NCBI GenBank assembly: GCA_023416175.1
Contig: JAEZIE010000079.1
Location: 1-5,823 of the forward strand
Length of the DNA: 5,823 bases
From: Bacillota bacterium
GTDB taxonomy: Bacteria > Bacillota > Clostridia > Christensenellales > CAG-138
Direction: 5' to 3'
Part shown: one piece after another, positions 4,634 to 5,823 of the stretch
Numbering within the stretch: position 1 is the stretch's first letter
Layout of the letters: every line of letters begins with the position of its first letter
Translations under genes and position numbers: made by a program
The notes under the pieces: model-generated
Told to the model about the DNA's origin: nothing
The model's database searches: none
Seen by the model: the letters and a program-made list of their open reading frames with translations, nothing else

Positions 4634-5823
4634 TTATTGTAATGCCTTATAGCGAGAAGCAACGCGCTCGGCGGCGTGCATACCGTCCACCGCGGCGCTG
4701 ACGATCCCCCCCGCGTAACCTGCGCCTTCCCCCACCGGGAACAGCCCGCGCGCGCCCTCCGCTTCCCCGTTTAAATCCCTTAGGATACGCACCGGGGAGC
4801 TGGTGCGGCTTTCCACCGCTGTGAGCACTGCATCGGGCAAATGATAGCCTGCAAGCTGGCGGGAAAACGCCGCAATTCCGTCCCGGATACCCGTGGCAAT
4901 ATAGGAAGGCAGCACCGTATCCAGCCGTGCGGGATGAACGCCGGGCTTGTAGGAGGGCTTTACGTCTCCAAACGATTTGGTAGCGTTACCACGCATGAAA
5001 TCCTCCAGCCGCTGGGCAGGGGCAAAATATGCGCCCGTTTTAAACCCCTCCGCATAGGCTTTCTGTTCAAGCTCCCGCTGGAAGCGTACGCCATCGAGTG
5101 CATCCTTACCAAAATCCTCAGGCCCAACTTGGACAATCACGGCGGCATTGGCGTTTGCACCATCCCGCGCTCGGTCGCTCATGCCATTGACTACCACTTC
5201 CCCAGCACCCGATGCTGCACCCACCACATACCCCCCCGGGCACATGCAGAACGTATACACGCCGCGTGCGCCGCTTTTCCCGGCAAGACGGTATTCCGCC
5301 GCGCCAAGACGGGGGTGGCCCGCAAGCGCTCCGAACTGCACACGGTCAATGAGGTCCTGCGGGTGCTCGATGCGCACGCCCACCGCGAACGATTTGGGCT
5401 GCAGCGTCAAACCCTTGCTTAAAAGCATTTCATACGTATCCCTTGCCGCCTGCCCGGTGGCTAGTATGAGCGCGGCGCATTCGATACTACGCTCAAACTT
5501 GTCGCCCTGCCGTACGGAAACGGCACGAAGCTCCCCATCCTGCAGACGGATATCCTCTAACATTGCCTCAAAACGAACTTCTCCGCCCAGCGCTATGATT
5601 TCCTCACGAATGTTTTTTACCACACGCCGCAAAAGGTCCGTTCCGATATGGGGTTTCGCCTGGTATACGATATCCTCCGGCGCGCCGAACTTTTTGAGCG
5701 TTTCGAGCGCCACAGATGCGCGCGCATCCTTGATACGCGTGGTCAGCTTGCCGTCCGAGAACGTGCCTGCACCGCCTTCACCAAACATGACGTTGCTGTT
5801 CGGGTCAATCTCCGCCCCCGTCC
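4634..5823 (-). CDS. COG2509-like FAD-dependent dehydrogenase (5' end outside the window)
   Basis: A flavin-dependent oxidoreductase of an uncharacterised family; substrate and pathway are not known. The frame stays open to the right edge (upstream codons read TGAEIDPNSNV before the Met at 5788), so the N-terminal part, presumably with the first dinucleotide-binding motif, is missing; 395 complete residues are visible. Family marks are FGEGGAGTFSDGKL just after that Met, LILATGQAARD (FAD-domain strand), FCMCPGGYVVGAASG, VVNGMSDRARDGANAN, SPVRILRDLNGE, and near the C-terminus LFPVGEGAGYAGGIVSAAVDG, the FAD-binding segment. The Met at 5788 is internal, not a start, since conserved-looking sequence continues upstream of it. 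The stop is TAA at 4636-4634. No T-rich terminator separates it from the oxidoreductase operon 124 bases downstream, so partial readthrough is possible. Confidence 0.9.
   Translation of the reverse strand, partial: TGAEIDPNSNVMFGEGGAGTFSDGKLTTRIKDARASVALETLKKFGAPEDIVYQAKPHIGTDLLRRVVKNIREEIIALGGEVRFEAMLEDIRLQDGELRAVSVRQGDKFERSIECAALILATGQAARDTYEMLLSKGLTLQPKSFAVGVRIEHPQDLIDRVQFGALAGHPRLGAAEYRLAGKSGARGVYTFCMCPGGYVVGAASGAGEVVVNGMSDRARDGANANAAVIVQVGPEDFGKDALDGVRFQRELEQKAYAEGFKTGAYFAPAQRLEDFMRGNATKSFGDVKPSYKPGVHPARLDTVLPSYIATGIRDGIAAFSRQLAGYHLPDAVLTAVESRTSSPVRILRDLNGEAEGARGLFPVGEGAGYAGGIVSAAVDGMHAAERVASRYKALQ

Noticed and set aside
4642..4701. Short plus-strand ORF (19 codons, Arg-rich) downstream of the antisense promoter
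   Set aside because: No ribosome binding site precedes the ATG and the composition follows from the antisense of the flavoprotein C-terminus.
4841..5422. Plus-strand open frame opposite the flavoprotein gene
   Set aside because: Antisense to conserved flavoprotein segments, with no start signal. The antisense promoter at 4581-4608 could transcribe it, but nothing suggests translation.

Overview
The window looks like chromosomal DNA from an anaerobic, Gram-positive-type bacterium, most likely a member of the Clostridia. By eye it is moderately GC-rich. The basis is the family resemblance of the proteins (an oxygen-sensitive ferredoxin-dependent 2-oxoacid oxidoreductase of the VorB type, and a COG2509-like flavoprotein), the strong AGGAGG-type ribosome binding sites and the tight operon packing. 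No mobile element, CRISPR array, tRNA or rRNA was seen.

Layout. Positions 1-909 (+) hold the 3' two thirds of a DEAD-box RNA helicase gene, cut by the left edge and closed by a strong intrinsic terminator at 930-957. Positions 959-1123 are non-coding, with several small inverted repeats. A second strong hairpin at 1124-1154 ends a leftward operon. Read in transcription order (right to left), that operon encodes: a P-loop ATPase of a MinD/ParA-like family (4509-3793), a two-cluster ferredoxin (3739-3533, delta subunit), the alpha subunit (3524-2454, VorB type), the TPP-binding beta subunit (2451-1714) and the gamma subunit (1712-1176). The four enzyme genes are separated by only 8, 2 and 1 bases, with ribosome binding sites built from the end of the preceding gene. 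Upstream lies an AT-rich 124-base spacer (4510-4633), then a COG2509-like FAD-dependent dehydrogenase gene (4634-5823, -) whose 5' end is outside the window.

How they work together. Delta, alpha, beta and gamma form one enzyme that oxidatively decarboxylates a 2-oxoacid to an acyl-CoA and reduces ferredoxin. Family resemblance points to branched-chain 2-oxoacids (products of Val, Leu and Ile), but the substrate cannot be proved from sequence. The ATPase is probably an accessory factor, and its role is unknown. The flavoprotein may be only a neighbour.

Most of the window is ordinary. The parts most worth a second look are the ATPase tied to the oxidoreductase operon, and the spacer in front of it. 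That spacer holds a candidate 9-codon leader ORF (containing Leu, Ile and Val) whose stop overlaps the ATPase start, a TATAAT box for the operon, and a near-consensus promoter pointing the other way, antisense to the flavoprotein gene.
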